DNA from: Owenia fusiformis
Lineage: Eukaryota; Annelida; Polychaeta; Sabellida; Oweniidae
Assembly (NCBI GenBank): GCA_903813345.2
Contig: CAIIXF020000003.1
Coordinates: forward strand, 11,176,931-11,236,930
Length of the DNA: 60,000 nucleotides
Reading direction: 5' to 3'
Shown here: positions 43,939-56,800 of the stretch, piece after piece
Layout: every line of letters begins with the position of its first letter
How positions within the stretch are numbered: the stretch's first letter is position 1
Notes under the pieces: model-generated
Seen by the model: the letters and a program-made list of their open reading frames with translations, nothing else
Database searches by the model: none
What the model was told of the DNA's origin: nothing
Translations under genes and position numbers: made by a program

Positions 43939-44845
43939 CCCTATATATTTCTGAGAGTGTGTTCAACGATGTCCGGAGGGTGAGTTGAATAAATCCCTCA
44001 CTGAAATATTACAGGCCAGTTATGTAGCCAGGTTTTTTGAAGTGGGGTTCTACTTTTTGAAAATTTTCGAGTAAATTTTTGCGCGCATGTGCTACGCCCT
44101 CTTCACTTTTCACTTGAAATACACCGTGCTTTGATTTTGCCTCTGTCTAAAAAGTGTATGAAGTAAAATACTTCTTTTCTAGCATGTTGATGAAATACCG
44201 CGATTTATTTTTAGTCACACGATACCTGATTGACGAATGAGAGAACGAGTTTCACGGCAAGATTTAGAAAATGATAATTTCGAATATTTTCAACCATTAC
44301 TTTGTTTATCTCAAACGTGCATGGGATAGGAATATAGGCTCACAAATATTAATTTCTTCAATGACTTGGAGACGATATCCACTCTCACCTTCAAAATATT
44401 TACAGAACCTCAATGTTGTATTGGATTATATCTTATTTCGTTTTTATTCAAGTTCTTTGCCTCGTACAGTAAATGTCTGGTTGACTGGTCAAGATTGTTC
44501 TAATAAAATGTTTGTGGCTCAGTCTTCCTTAGTTCACCATCTTTTTGTAATATTGACATGATAATAACTAACAATTGTTATGGCAGCGTTATAATCATTT
44601 TGTGCATTGTCATACTCATCGTTATCAATGATGTTTTGATAATGAGAAGGAGGCCAGTTTACTTGAATAGAAAACCATTTCATTATGGCTACATACTCAA
44701 TGAGCTAATTAATATTGTTGCATCATATTTAATATGTGGTCGGAAAAATTAAAATTACAAAACAATCGGGCATCATCATATTACTGTAGTGGCATCCCAA
44801 TATCTCCCATATAAGGAAAAGTCTGTTTTGTTATGTTATGTTATG

Positions 44846-44851
44846 TTTATT
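44846..44851 (-). terminator. Possible SLC22 poly-A signal
   Basis: AATAAA on the minus strand, 29 bp after the stop codon. Confidence 0.45.
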
Positions 44852-44879
44852 TTCATATGTTTGAAGATGCAAGTTGTAT

Positions 44880-47800
44880 TTAAACGTGTTTGTCGTCGTC
44901 ATAACTAGAGGCATACTCCGAACTTCTTAGAGGCACCATGGACACACCATTTTCTTCATTCAAGTCATTCCGCTTGGGTTTGAATTTGCTGAACCGTTCA
45001 GCGTCCTCTAGAGTTTCAGGAAGGGGCCTGTCCCGAGTCTCTGGTAGAAGTAACACAATAAAACCACCCAAGAAAGACACGAGACCAAAGATAATGCTTG
45101 GAGCGAATCTGCTATACGTTCCCTGGAAGTAAGCAATTTAGAACAACATATAACTGCACAGAACGATACCGTGGCAAATATGGGTCGACGTCTTATGTTT
45201 TACAATGAAAACGATATGCCACTTCATTATTGGGTATAACTTACCAAAAGCGATACATAAGGAGCTATAATTCCACCGATTCTCGAGCAAGTTGATGAAG
45301 TGCCCACTCCTAAATTACGAATTTGAGTTGGAAACACCTCGGCACCATAGTTGTACACCATACCAAACCCAGCAGATATTAGGAACTTTGCGGACATCGA
45401 TACAACTATTGTCACCGTTGTCATATCTGCAATATATATTACGATAGGGAAATTTGTCATGAGGTGAATATTATAACGTAGTGGACCGACTTTCTCACAT
45501 AAGTCTTCGGCACAGGATTTCATTCTGTGTTTCATTAACCAATATTAATACTTTTTATCAGAGCGAGTAAATGAAGACTTAAAACAAATAAACAAAAGGA
45601 TTTAGAAAACTGTAATTTCTACTTTTACTTACGCCTTGGTATGGCCAGTAAACAGAACAGTGCTACTCCACCAAAGAAAAACACAAAACTAAGTGGATAT
45701 CTGCGCCCAACTTTCCAGAAGCAAATATGGGTGAATAAATATGCAGGTATTTCAATTCCTCCAGAGATGAGGAAGTTGATGAATGGGTCACCGCCCAGTG
45801 ATGACGATGACAAAGACAATCCGTAGTAAACAAACGAACAGACAAACCTAAAATGGATTCAGGAGAAACATCACAAAATATAACGAAACAATGCATTCAT
45901 TTAGTAACTATATCTAGATTATTAATCCCTTAAAAAGTTGGCATGTAGAATTGTGAACTTAAATTAATAGTTATGGGACTTACCAGGCGTAGCACATAGC
46001 GAGTGTTCTTTTTCTCAGACGAGGTCCCCGGAATAGACTAAATATATTACTACTACCATTGCGTTTCTCATTTTTCTCCTAAAATGTATGAAAGGGAATT
46101 TTGAGCTCTCTCTTTTAATAAAGATATAGAATGTGAGTTAACAGGTAGTTTGTAGCGTGCATCAAAGCATTGTTCTAGCAATAACAGTGAATAACTGATT
46201 GGCTCATTTAGAAAATGTTACAAAACGTGAAATGTTGTAGCTTTTTGGAGTTTTCTTATTACCTCTGATATGGTAATATCATCTAATAGTTTCTCTGGAA
46301 GTTCCCTTTTATTCGATTTAGCGAACGCTTTGACAACTGCTTGTGCACTCTTGGACTTGTGTGTTGCGTACAACCATCGAGGAGATTCTGGGATAAAACT
46401 GCAAATTATATGAAGTCTTTACATCAAAATCAGAGTAGAGTGGCTTTGGCAAAACTCGACAATTGCATATTTTGAAGAGGAGGCCATCAATAGACCCCCC
46501 TTGGGGTCTCTGTGATTTCTTATCATGGAGATGTTTTGTTTGCCCTATGATAATTGCTCATAATACTTACAAAACAAGAATGCACTGTATTGCTATAGGA
46601 ATACATAAAACTAGCTGTAACGTCGACCAGTTCCTGATGAAATAGGCCACTGCCGCCAACACCATGTAGCCCAAGGCCCAAGTATATTGAACTGAGAGAC
46701 CAGCAGTATTTCGCCATGACGGACCAACGACTTCCATATCTGAAATAGGCAAATATCTAGGTGTTCATTGTTTTGTCATCCCATCGAATGAAGTTCATAT
46801 TTTGTACACACTGCCTATGGGAGTCAGTAGAAGTTCTGCTCTAAATCCGATTTTCAAAATGGCCGTTCGCCATTTTAGTGCCAATTTTATAGTAATTTAG
46901 GTACAATATATAAAATTGTAATGGCAATATGTTTAAATGGATTTATTACATTTTGCTCAAAAACTCTGTATTGGTGTTATAACCACCTTGAAATTCGAAG
47001 ATGATGTTTGCTGGAATTACATCTTTACAAAATCGCCATCCTGATTACACCAACAATTCTAAAGCGCCAAAGGAATTTTATTTTGGAATTACACCTGTCA
47101 TTTCTAAAACCCCCTTCGTGCACTTTTAACGATGTAGATATGGAGAATATCAAGCAGATGTGTACATCTTCAAAATAAATATATTCTTTTAGCATCTAAG
47201 AGAAAACGTAACCGGGACTTTTGCCAGTGATGTGAACTTTTTGCGATATGATTTGATGACCTATCGCATTTTTGGCTCCCATCCATCATTTCCTGTACTT
47301 TTGCGGTGGCCAAAATGTGTAGCAATCGAAATACGTCTTATATTATTTCGTTTAGGTCAAATGATAAAAACCCGTGTCAGGCGTTTTACAAAAACCGATC
47401 GGTATTACACTACACTCCAAAAGCGCCTAATGATTTAGGCGTTTTCTAGTGATTCGGGTTCTAGGGGTTTTAGAAAGCGCTTTTGTAAAACCTTAGGCGC
47501 ATTTCTAAAACGCATGGTATAATTCAAGCAATTATTAAATGCTGGTGTAGTCTAAACAAACACTTGCTGGAATTGCACCAGAAAAAACGCTAAAAGCTCT
47601 TTAGTGGAAAACGCTTTACAAATTCACCATCCTGATTATTCCAACATTTCTAATGCGCCTTAGGAATTACACTTATCGTTTTTCAAACGCCTTTCGTGCA
47701 CTTTCAACGATGTATATGGAGAATATCAAGCAGATGTGTACATCTACAATAAATGTATTCTTTTAGCATCTAAGAGAAAACGTAACCAAGACTTTTGCAA

Positions 47801-50800
47801 GTGATGTAAACTTACTTTCAATTTTTGCGATAAAATTTGTTGGCCTATTGCATTTTTGGATCCCATCCATCATTTCCTACATACTTTTGGGGTGGCCCAA
47901 ATGTGTAGCATTCGAAATACATGTGGGTCTTATTTCGTTTAGGGCAAATGGTAAAACCCGGGTAAGGCGTTTTACAAAAACCGATCGGCATTACGCTACA
48001 CTCCTAAAGCGCCTAACGATTTAAGGCAGTTTTTGTAAAACCGCAATCGTGATTACACCTATTTTTCAAACCGGGTTAAAACCTTAGGCGCCTTTCTAAA
48101 ACGCATGGTGTAAATTCAGCAACTGTCGCTGAAGGGATAGAAAGCTACATGCATTTGTATACAGGGGCGATTCATACGTATACGTTGTCGTTTAGATTTT
48201 ATATGCCCTGCTTAAACTCTCAAGTGTTTCAGTTGCTGAATTTACACCTTGCGTTTTAGAAAGGCGCCTAAGGCTTTAACCCGGTTTGAAAAATAGGTGT
48301 AATCACGATTGCGGTTTAACAAAAGCGCTTTTCCAGAATTTTTAGGACCCTAGTCACTAAAAAAATCGTTAGGCGCTTTAAGAGTGAAGTGAAATGCCGA
48401 CCGGTTTTTGTAAAACGTCTTACCCGGGTTTTTACCATTTGCCCTAAACGAAATAAGATGCATTTTGAATGCTACACATTTTGGCCACCGAAAAAATACA
48501 GGAAAAGATGGATGGGACCCCAAAAATGCAATAGGTCATCAAATTATATTGTAGAAATTAAAAGTAAGTTCATATCACTGGCAAAAGACTCGATAAAGTT
48601 TCTCTTAAATGCTAAAAGAATACATTTATTGTACATGCACACATCTGCTGGATATTAAAAGTGAACGAAAGGCGTTTAAGAGATGATAGGTGTAATTCCA
48701 CAATTAAATTCCTTAAGCACTTTAGAAATGTTGGTGTAATCAGGATGGCGATTTTCTAAAGCGCTTTCTACTAAAGCGCTTTTAGTGTTTTTTCAGGTGT
48801 AATTCCAGCAAGTATTATCAGACTAAGAAACATCTACAATATTTCAGTATTATGTAAGAGGACTATGAAATGCACGTTAACGTATACTTTAATGACGTTC
48901 TAAAATCGATGTGAACTTACTGAATACGAAGCCAACGGTATATGCTGTTATGCTAAATATAGCCACACAAAACCTTAATATTGTGAACACAATAAAGTTA
49001 GGTGAAAAGGCCAAAGCAATAGATGAGATTAGAGTCAATATCATTCCAGCAATCATGGTATACTTTCGTCCGAATCTGAAAAAGAACAGAAATATAACAT
49101 TGTTGGTCAGTGAGGAAAACTCTTGAATTACTAGATGGTAAGTTATTATACAGGGTGAGCCTAAAAAGGGTGACCAAAACAAATGTTGATAACTCAGCCA
49201 TCTAGTATGGCAGTTTAAATCATATTTGGCACAATTGAACCAAGGCAATGGTCACGATTAAATATGGCCATCGTGCTATCGTGACCATTTAGTAAATCGA
49301 AAGAACAATGAACAAGGTTTAATGCTGGATGACAAAAGATTGTACTACAACACAACACTCGTGTCACTCTTTAACATTACGGTTATATTCAATCATCGTG
49401 GTAGTATCACACTGGAATAGCCTGACTACGGTAAAGTCAGATACCGTTGTCACAAATGGCGGACATAGCCGTCGCTTCAACTGTTTAATCACTTGGTCCT
49501 CATTTCATGGGATTTTATCGTCGCTAATTCTGTGCATGCATTAAGCTCTTGTGATAATGTATTATATGAAATCCCATTTTCGATCAAATTGGGTCGTGAA
49601 TCGCCACAATAAAGCGTCTTCGATATCGTCAATGACAACAGAATCTGAATTTGAGTACTTTAGAAAGACAACGGCATATGGTAATTACAGTCGTCTGTTG
49701 TATCTCATTTTGATCGGTTAAATAAAATACTTTAATTCGATGGTAGAACATTATTAACTGTACAATGCGTATTAAGACACTTTAATTGATTGTTGTTCCA
49801 AAAGAATTTAGTCTAGGTGCATTAAACATACAATTCGAAGCGACGGTTACTGTATGTCCGCCATTTGTGACAACGTTATCTGACTTTACCGTAGTCAGGC
49901 TATTCCGGGGTGAGTATGGCAATAATTTCATTTTCAATGAGGTATTGTCCGTTAAGTGTTAGAAGAGATAAGATCTTCGTTTCTTTCAAGGTGTTCCACA
50001 GTTAATGACCCTGAGTGATTGAATTACAAGGGGGGGGGTGTATCTTATCGAGGTACATTACTTCAGAGTAGGCGTGCTACTCCATATGATAATGTAAGAG
50101 GGGACTCAAGGTCTAACGCAGTTCTTGTCGATAGTGACATAGAGGAAACGAGTTGCCCCGTACCCCGTTTTTTGTGCAAGCTGTAGCTAAAGTACACATA
50201 TCCCAAGTATTTCGTCAGATTAAAGGACGTATTAGCAGTTCTTCTTTGTGGTAAAACATGTATATCTCCAAAAACTAGCAAGATAATATTTAGCATTTTC
50301 ATGATTACTGTTTATCAAGGTAACGCAGGGCAAGGCGGATACGTTTGAGGATACGACAAGGTCTAGCTAACCGTTATCATAATTGTCTTCAGGGCCGTCA
50401 GATGGGGGGGGGGGGTGCGATGGGTGCGACCGCACCCCCCCTTTGTCACCCCACAAAAAAAATGTTTTTTTTTTGAAAAATATTTTTTTTGTAATTTTTT
50501 TTTCATTGACTCATACACTTTGAAAGTACCCAGAAAGCACCAAATAGCATCTTAAAATTGAAAAATTTTCTAGGGGTATTGGCCACTCCTCACACCCCCC
50601 ACAAAACAATGGAAAGTTCTTTTATTTTAGTGTTTTGTCTCAGACACTTTTAAAGTGCCCAGACATCATCAAATAGCTCCTTGATATAGTTAGTGTTTCT
50701 GGGGGACTTGCTCCCCCTCTTGCATCTTGCACTTGCCCCCCCCCCACTCTGGCGCCCCCTCCCCTCTGGCGCCCCCCCTTGACCCCCCCCCCCAAAAAAA

Positions 50801-53800
50801 TTGTGATTTTCTCAAATTCTTTAATTGACTCATACACTTTGAAAGTGCCCAGAAAGCACCAAAAAGCGTCGTAAAATTGTAAAATTTTCTAGGGGGAGTG
50901 GGCCACCCCTCACACCCCAAACAAAACAATGGAAAGTTCTAAATTTATTTTAGTGTTTTGTCTCAGACACTTTTAAATTGCCCAGACATCATCAAATAGC
51001 TCGATCCTTGATAAAGTTAATGATTCTGGAAGACTAACACTTACTCGTCCTCTGGCATCCCCACTCCACCTCCCCCTCTGGCAGCCCCCCCCTTAACACC
51101 CCAAAAAGTGCCCAGAAAGCACCAAATAGCATCTTAAAATTGTAAAATTTTCTTGGGAAATTGGCACTTTTAGGCAGAGACACTTTTAAAGTGCCCAAAC
51201 TTCATCGATTAGCACCTTGATATTGTAAATTTTGATATGGGGGACAAACACTTGCTCCCCCTCTGGCACCCCAGCCCCACCTCCCCCTCTGGCACCCCTC
51301 CCCCTTTGACACCCCCAAAATTTGAAAAAAATTGTGATTGTTTTTCAATGTTTTTATTGACTAATACACTTTAAAAGTGCCCAGAAGCACCAAATACCAT
51401 CTTTAAATTGTAAAATTTTCTAGGAGAGTTAGCCACCCCTCACATCCCCCACAAAACAAAAGAAAATATTCTGAATTTCATGTATTGTCTCAGACATTTT
51501 TTAAGTGCCCAGACATCATCAAATAGCACCTTGATATGGTCAATGTTTCTGGGGGACAACCCCTTGCGCCCCTACTGGCACCCCATCCCACTTCACCCTC
51601 TCATCCTCTTTGACACCCCTAAAAGAATTTGAAAAAAAAATTCCGTGACATTTTTCTTATTGACTCATATCGCACAGGCGTACCAGATGGTTGCAAATTC
51701 GCTCCAAATACAACCAAATTTCAAAATTTTCCTGGGGGAGAACCCCCAGACCCCCTAGGCCCTGAATGCTCAGTTTTTTATTCACTCAACTCTTATTCCC
51801 GTGGTGGTGGCGTACTACTTAGAAACTTACACATTGAAAGTGCCCAGAAAGCACCAAATAGCATCTCAAAACTGTAAAATTTTCTAGGGGGAGTGGACCA
51901 CTCCTCATACCACCCACAAAACAATTGGAACGTTTGGAAGTTGCATTTGTTAATTCCAAACCAATATAGGGAGTAACTGACCCCCCCCCCTCTGTCTTAC
52001 GCGATTTGATTACGCGGCAAAAAAATGACAATTTTATATTCTCTTTAGTAAGCTAAAAACCGCACCCCCCTTGGAGAAAAGTGTCTTACGGGCCTGGTCT
52101 TAGTGTACACATATATTTTGGTCAAACCAAAGATATACACACTGTTTATTGACATTTTCAAGTGGTCTTTTTAGACTTTATCTTCTGAGCTCACATCGAT
52201 CTCCATGTATTCGAAAAGGACTACTACGTTATTTTTGTGACTTGCAAGCAAATGGTTACATTTGTTGTCAAATATTATGATCTCTATTAAAGGAAGAATC
52301 AGATACACGGGTGATAAAATTGCTTGAGCAAGACGAATGTGGAAACTTGTTATCATACAGTGTAATACATTTTCATATAAGCCTAGGACACAATTCTCTA
52401 TATGTTATATTCTTAATACTATTGTAAAGTCCATTCCAAACTGGTCATAACTGACAGGTTTGAAATCAACATTAACACACTGGCAGAAAATTATAGAAGT
52501 GCCAAAACCTGTCTAAAACATGATTTTTAGACAATTTTACGCCTTAAATAGCAGTTAAATTAGGGATAGGATGTAACCATTTTACTCAATTAACACATTT
52601 ATGTATCACATCTGACATTAAATTTTGGTATGCATAAGCTAAGTATAGGATTGGATGTATAACATATTTATGGGTCATTGAGAAAGACTAAAGGTTATAA
52701 TTATCGTGCAATTTAAAATTTATTGTAATATATGTTACCCATACCCTTAATTTTGAACTGAGAAGAGACCTCTGAATCTGAAGGATATTACCTCAAATTG
52801 GTTGTAATTAATCAGACTTTCATTCTATAACTGATATTTTTCACAAAGTTTTATTGGATTGAAGACTTTTTAAAATGGTTTAAAAAGTCACACTCACGAT
52901 TTTGGGAGTTGTTATGTTCAATCTCTTCTAACTTTTTACCGAATGTACAAAATTCTTTAAAATTTTCTCCATTTGGTCAAAGTATTTATACATTATAGCT
53001 CTATGAAGGTTCGGTGTGATAATAATGAAAGATAAAAAAGATATGATTGGTAAAGGACAATGCACCTTTTTTTACAGAGGGAAACGTTCGGCTTAACATG
53101 CATTGGAGAGGGTAAGGACAATGCTTATGAGAATTTCATGAGGATTTTGTTGTAAATAAAGATCAGTGTTATGTGGTTCATTCGGTCAATACACCCATTC
53201 ATCATAATATTGTAAGAGTCTTATCGCATATGTTAATTATATATTGTCACATTTACTGTTTTATCATTAATATATGGTAAAACTGATGTATATATATATC
53301 AAAGGAAGTGAGGACTAGTTAATGATTTAGGGAACATGGGGCAAAACGGCCCTGTGGGGCAAAGTAAAAAATACGGTAACAATAAATAATATTTTTGATT
53401 TGACTTTTGACAAAGAGTATGTATACTTATTCTTCATTTGTCAAAATGTCGAGCTTCAAATATTAGGTAAATTTAAATTACGTCTGGCGGTTATAACATA
53501 CAAACATCTTAATGTACAAGGACAATTGATTTTCAAATATAACGATTTTAACATTTGATTTCTACCTTATTTCCTTCCGACACATCAAATGACTAGAATT
53601 ATGGTAGGGGTTAAGAATACTTTATCTGTCTAATGTTTGAGCGTCTAAGCTAAGATGTGTGTGGACGGGTCCTGTAATTGATTAATATTTGTTTGAAATC
53701 CAATGGGCCATTTTGCTACACTCTCAACATTATTTTGAATACTGAAAAATTCCAGAAGATAGTCTTAGACTAGTATAAAACACTAAAAATGTAAACCACA

Positions 53801-56800
53801 ACGCATTGAATAAAAAGGAACATCAAAGTGCGCGCGATGATTGACTGATAAGAAAAGACCCCGCACGGAACAACTTAAAATTTTATTTTGAGGGCCGTTT
53901 CGCCCCATGTTCCCTTAAGTACCTGTCTGATATTTGACCTGACAGCATGGCTCCAGCAAGGAAACCAGCTAGGAAGATGGACTGGACAAAGGCAACCATC
54001 CATTGTTTGTCGCATACCAGGTCCCACTGCAAATACATATGTTAAGATATACGAGTATATAGTATTTATTATTATGCACCTATGGTAAAATAAAAAGATT
54101 CCAATTTATATTTTCAATGAATGTCAACGCAAGCCGGAGATAGGCCATGGTAAGCCACGCCCTCTCCATCTCTATCCTTCTGCGATGCAACAGAGAGAGA
54201 TGCTATGAGTGTCAGAATGGAGATAGGCCTACTCATTGACTTGATGTAATATCCAGATGTCATTTTTCTTTTCTTTGTTTGTGTAAATTGGAATTTTAGA
54301 TTTGGAGTTATTGCAAGTATGTACTGATTGTGTTACATGTGACTACGACTAGAATCACGCGCGTTACTCTTGTTTAACCCGTTTGTTATCTTTCTTATCA
54401 TACTACTAAACAGTGGTAACAAACATGTGAAGAGTATTATGTGTATCCGATTAATGTGTAAATATGCAAAGCTAAGTCTTTTTTGTTATAAGGTTGTAAA
54501 ATACATACTAGTAGATTACATTCTGATTTATCATAACCCCTCTTTACAAACGCTTGTGGAAGCCCAACTGTTCTGGGCTGCCCAACTACGTTCTGGCTCT
54601 TGCCCAACTGTTATGACAACCCAAGTGTTCCGAGTTCACTTATTTTATCATATCTGTAAAATTCACGAGAGGGTCAAAAAATAAAATTTTGCTGGAAAAA
54701 TGCTAGGATGAAGAGTCCTAAAAAGTTTTGACTCGATTTTTAAAAATATGGACCCAATTTTGAAAATCGAGGCAAATTTTTTCAAAAGGCCCATTTTTCC
54801 AAAAATGAGGCATATTCCTAAAATTGAGACCAAGCCTAAATATATTAATATACTAGTAATCTGTCTAAATATTCTATTGCTCGGGAGTGTTCCATTGTCC
54901 AAAAGCCAATACCCGGAGATTTGACACTCCTCAATGGGTACCCTGTTAGTTTATACAGAGACATATAAAACAAAGCCTTTTGTGCACGAGGCAGCAAAAT
55001 TATAACTGGTTTTATTGACTTAATTTCAACAGTCATCTCTGGGGAAACCTAGAATTGTATTTGATGAAATTGGAAATCACCGTATCGAGTTTATTTGATA
55101 AAATAAGTAAACCCAGAATACTTTGGTCAAGTCAGAATACTTCAGCAAGAGTCGGAATACTTGGGTAGCCCAGAACACTTGGGGCTTAACAAACGCTTGT
55201 TTTCCAATGGACAGTATAGGCTGTGGATCTTACTCTTCGAACATTCATATAATATAATATTTAGAGGTTATGTCACTATGACGTGAAATATGCCTGAGTT
55301 CTCCCAATATAGGCCGACTTTGGGAGGCTCTATATTTGGGCAAGAACGAAGGCATATTTCACGTCATAGTGACATAACTGATGTATTACATGCCTTTGTT
55401 CCCATGGTTACTTTGTATCAATGACGTGACGTCATGATATTATCATGGTTATTAAAGAAATCTAATATCAAAACGAGGTAAGCGGGCTATATCGGGGTAA
55501 TCGGGCAATATCGGTGGATATAGCTCGCTAACTTTCCCATTGACTTCCATACAAATGCTTCGCTAGGTATGTAATACAATATAATATAATATAATATAAT
55601 ATAATATAATATAATATTTAGAGGTTATGTCACTATGACGTGAAATATGCCTGAGTTCTCCCAATATAGGCCGACCTTGGGAGGCTCTATATTTGGGCAA
55701 GAACGAAGGCATATTTCACGTCATAGTGACATAACTGATGTATTACATGCCTTTGTTCCCATGGTTACTTTGTATCAATGACGTGACGTCATGATATTAT
55801 CATGGTTATTAAAGAAATCTAATATCAAAACGAGGTAAGCGGGCTATATCGGGGTAATCGGGCAATATCGGTGGATATAGCTCGCTAACTTTCCCATTGA
55901 CTTCCATACAAATGCTTCGCTAGGTATGTAATACAATATAATATATACTTAGCCAAAGCAACGACGATGCAGTCAGCTAACCCTCTGTGTCTGAACTGCC
56001 GGAGATGGCCGAGCGAAATTCCGATTATTCTTTAGGGTTAGGGTTTAGAGATAGGGTTAATAGTTAGGATTTAGGGTTTAGAGATAGGGTTAATAGTTAG
56101 GATTTAGGGTTTAGAGATAGGGTTAATAGTTAGGATTTAGGGGTTAGGGATAGGGTTAATAGTTAGGATTTAGGGGTTAGGGATAGGGTTAATAGTTAGG
56201 ATTTAGGGGTTAGGGATAGGGTTAATAGTTAGGATTTAGGGGTTAGGGATAGGGTTAATAGTTAGGATTTAGGGTTTAGAGATAGGGTTAATAGTTAGGA
56301 TTTAGGGTTTAGAGATAGGGTTAATAGTTAGGATTTAGGGGTTAGGGATAGGGTTAATAGTTAGGATTTAGGGGTTAGGGATAGGGTTAATAGTTAGGAT
56401 TTAGGGGTTAGGGATAGGGTTAATAGTTAGGATTTAGGGTTTAGAGATAGGGTTAATAGTTAGGATTTAGGGGTTAGGGATAGGGTTAATAGTTAGGATT
56501 TAGGGGTTAGGGATAGGGTTAATAGTTAGGATTTAGGGGTTAGGGATAGGGTTAATAGTTAGGATTTAGGGGTTAGGGATAGGGTTGAAATATCAAGTTC
56601 GGCCATAGTCGGTTGAGGGCCAAACATACCTGTAGTTACCCATAGGTTAACTGTCAATCAGACACCAGGGACGGATCTTGAACCAACCTGGGGGAGGCTT
56701 ATTTCAAGTCTGAAAAGAAATGTTGAGCCCCTAAGACCAAAGAGTAGGCTCAAATTTTGAAAATTCAAGGCCCATTTTCTTGATAATTTGTCCCCCTAGC

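Larger units (their letters stand above)
40989..44879. other. Convergent 3' regions, SLC52A and SLC22
   Basis: 3' UTR and intergenic sequence with a TIR element at 41.1 kb and the second two-hairpin element at 43.5 kb. A fragment at 42,140-42,310 starts aggcctgtaggcaggattttc, like the end of a hAT-type repeat. No coding exon supported. Confidence 0.6.

Noticed and set aside
56026-56588. Telomere or chromosome end
   Set aside because: The unit is 33 bp, not a TTAGGG hexamer, and gene exons lie on both sides.
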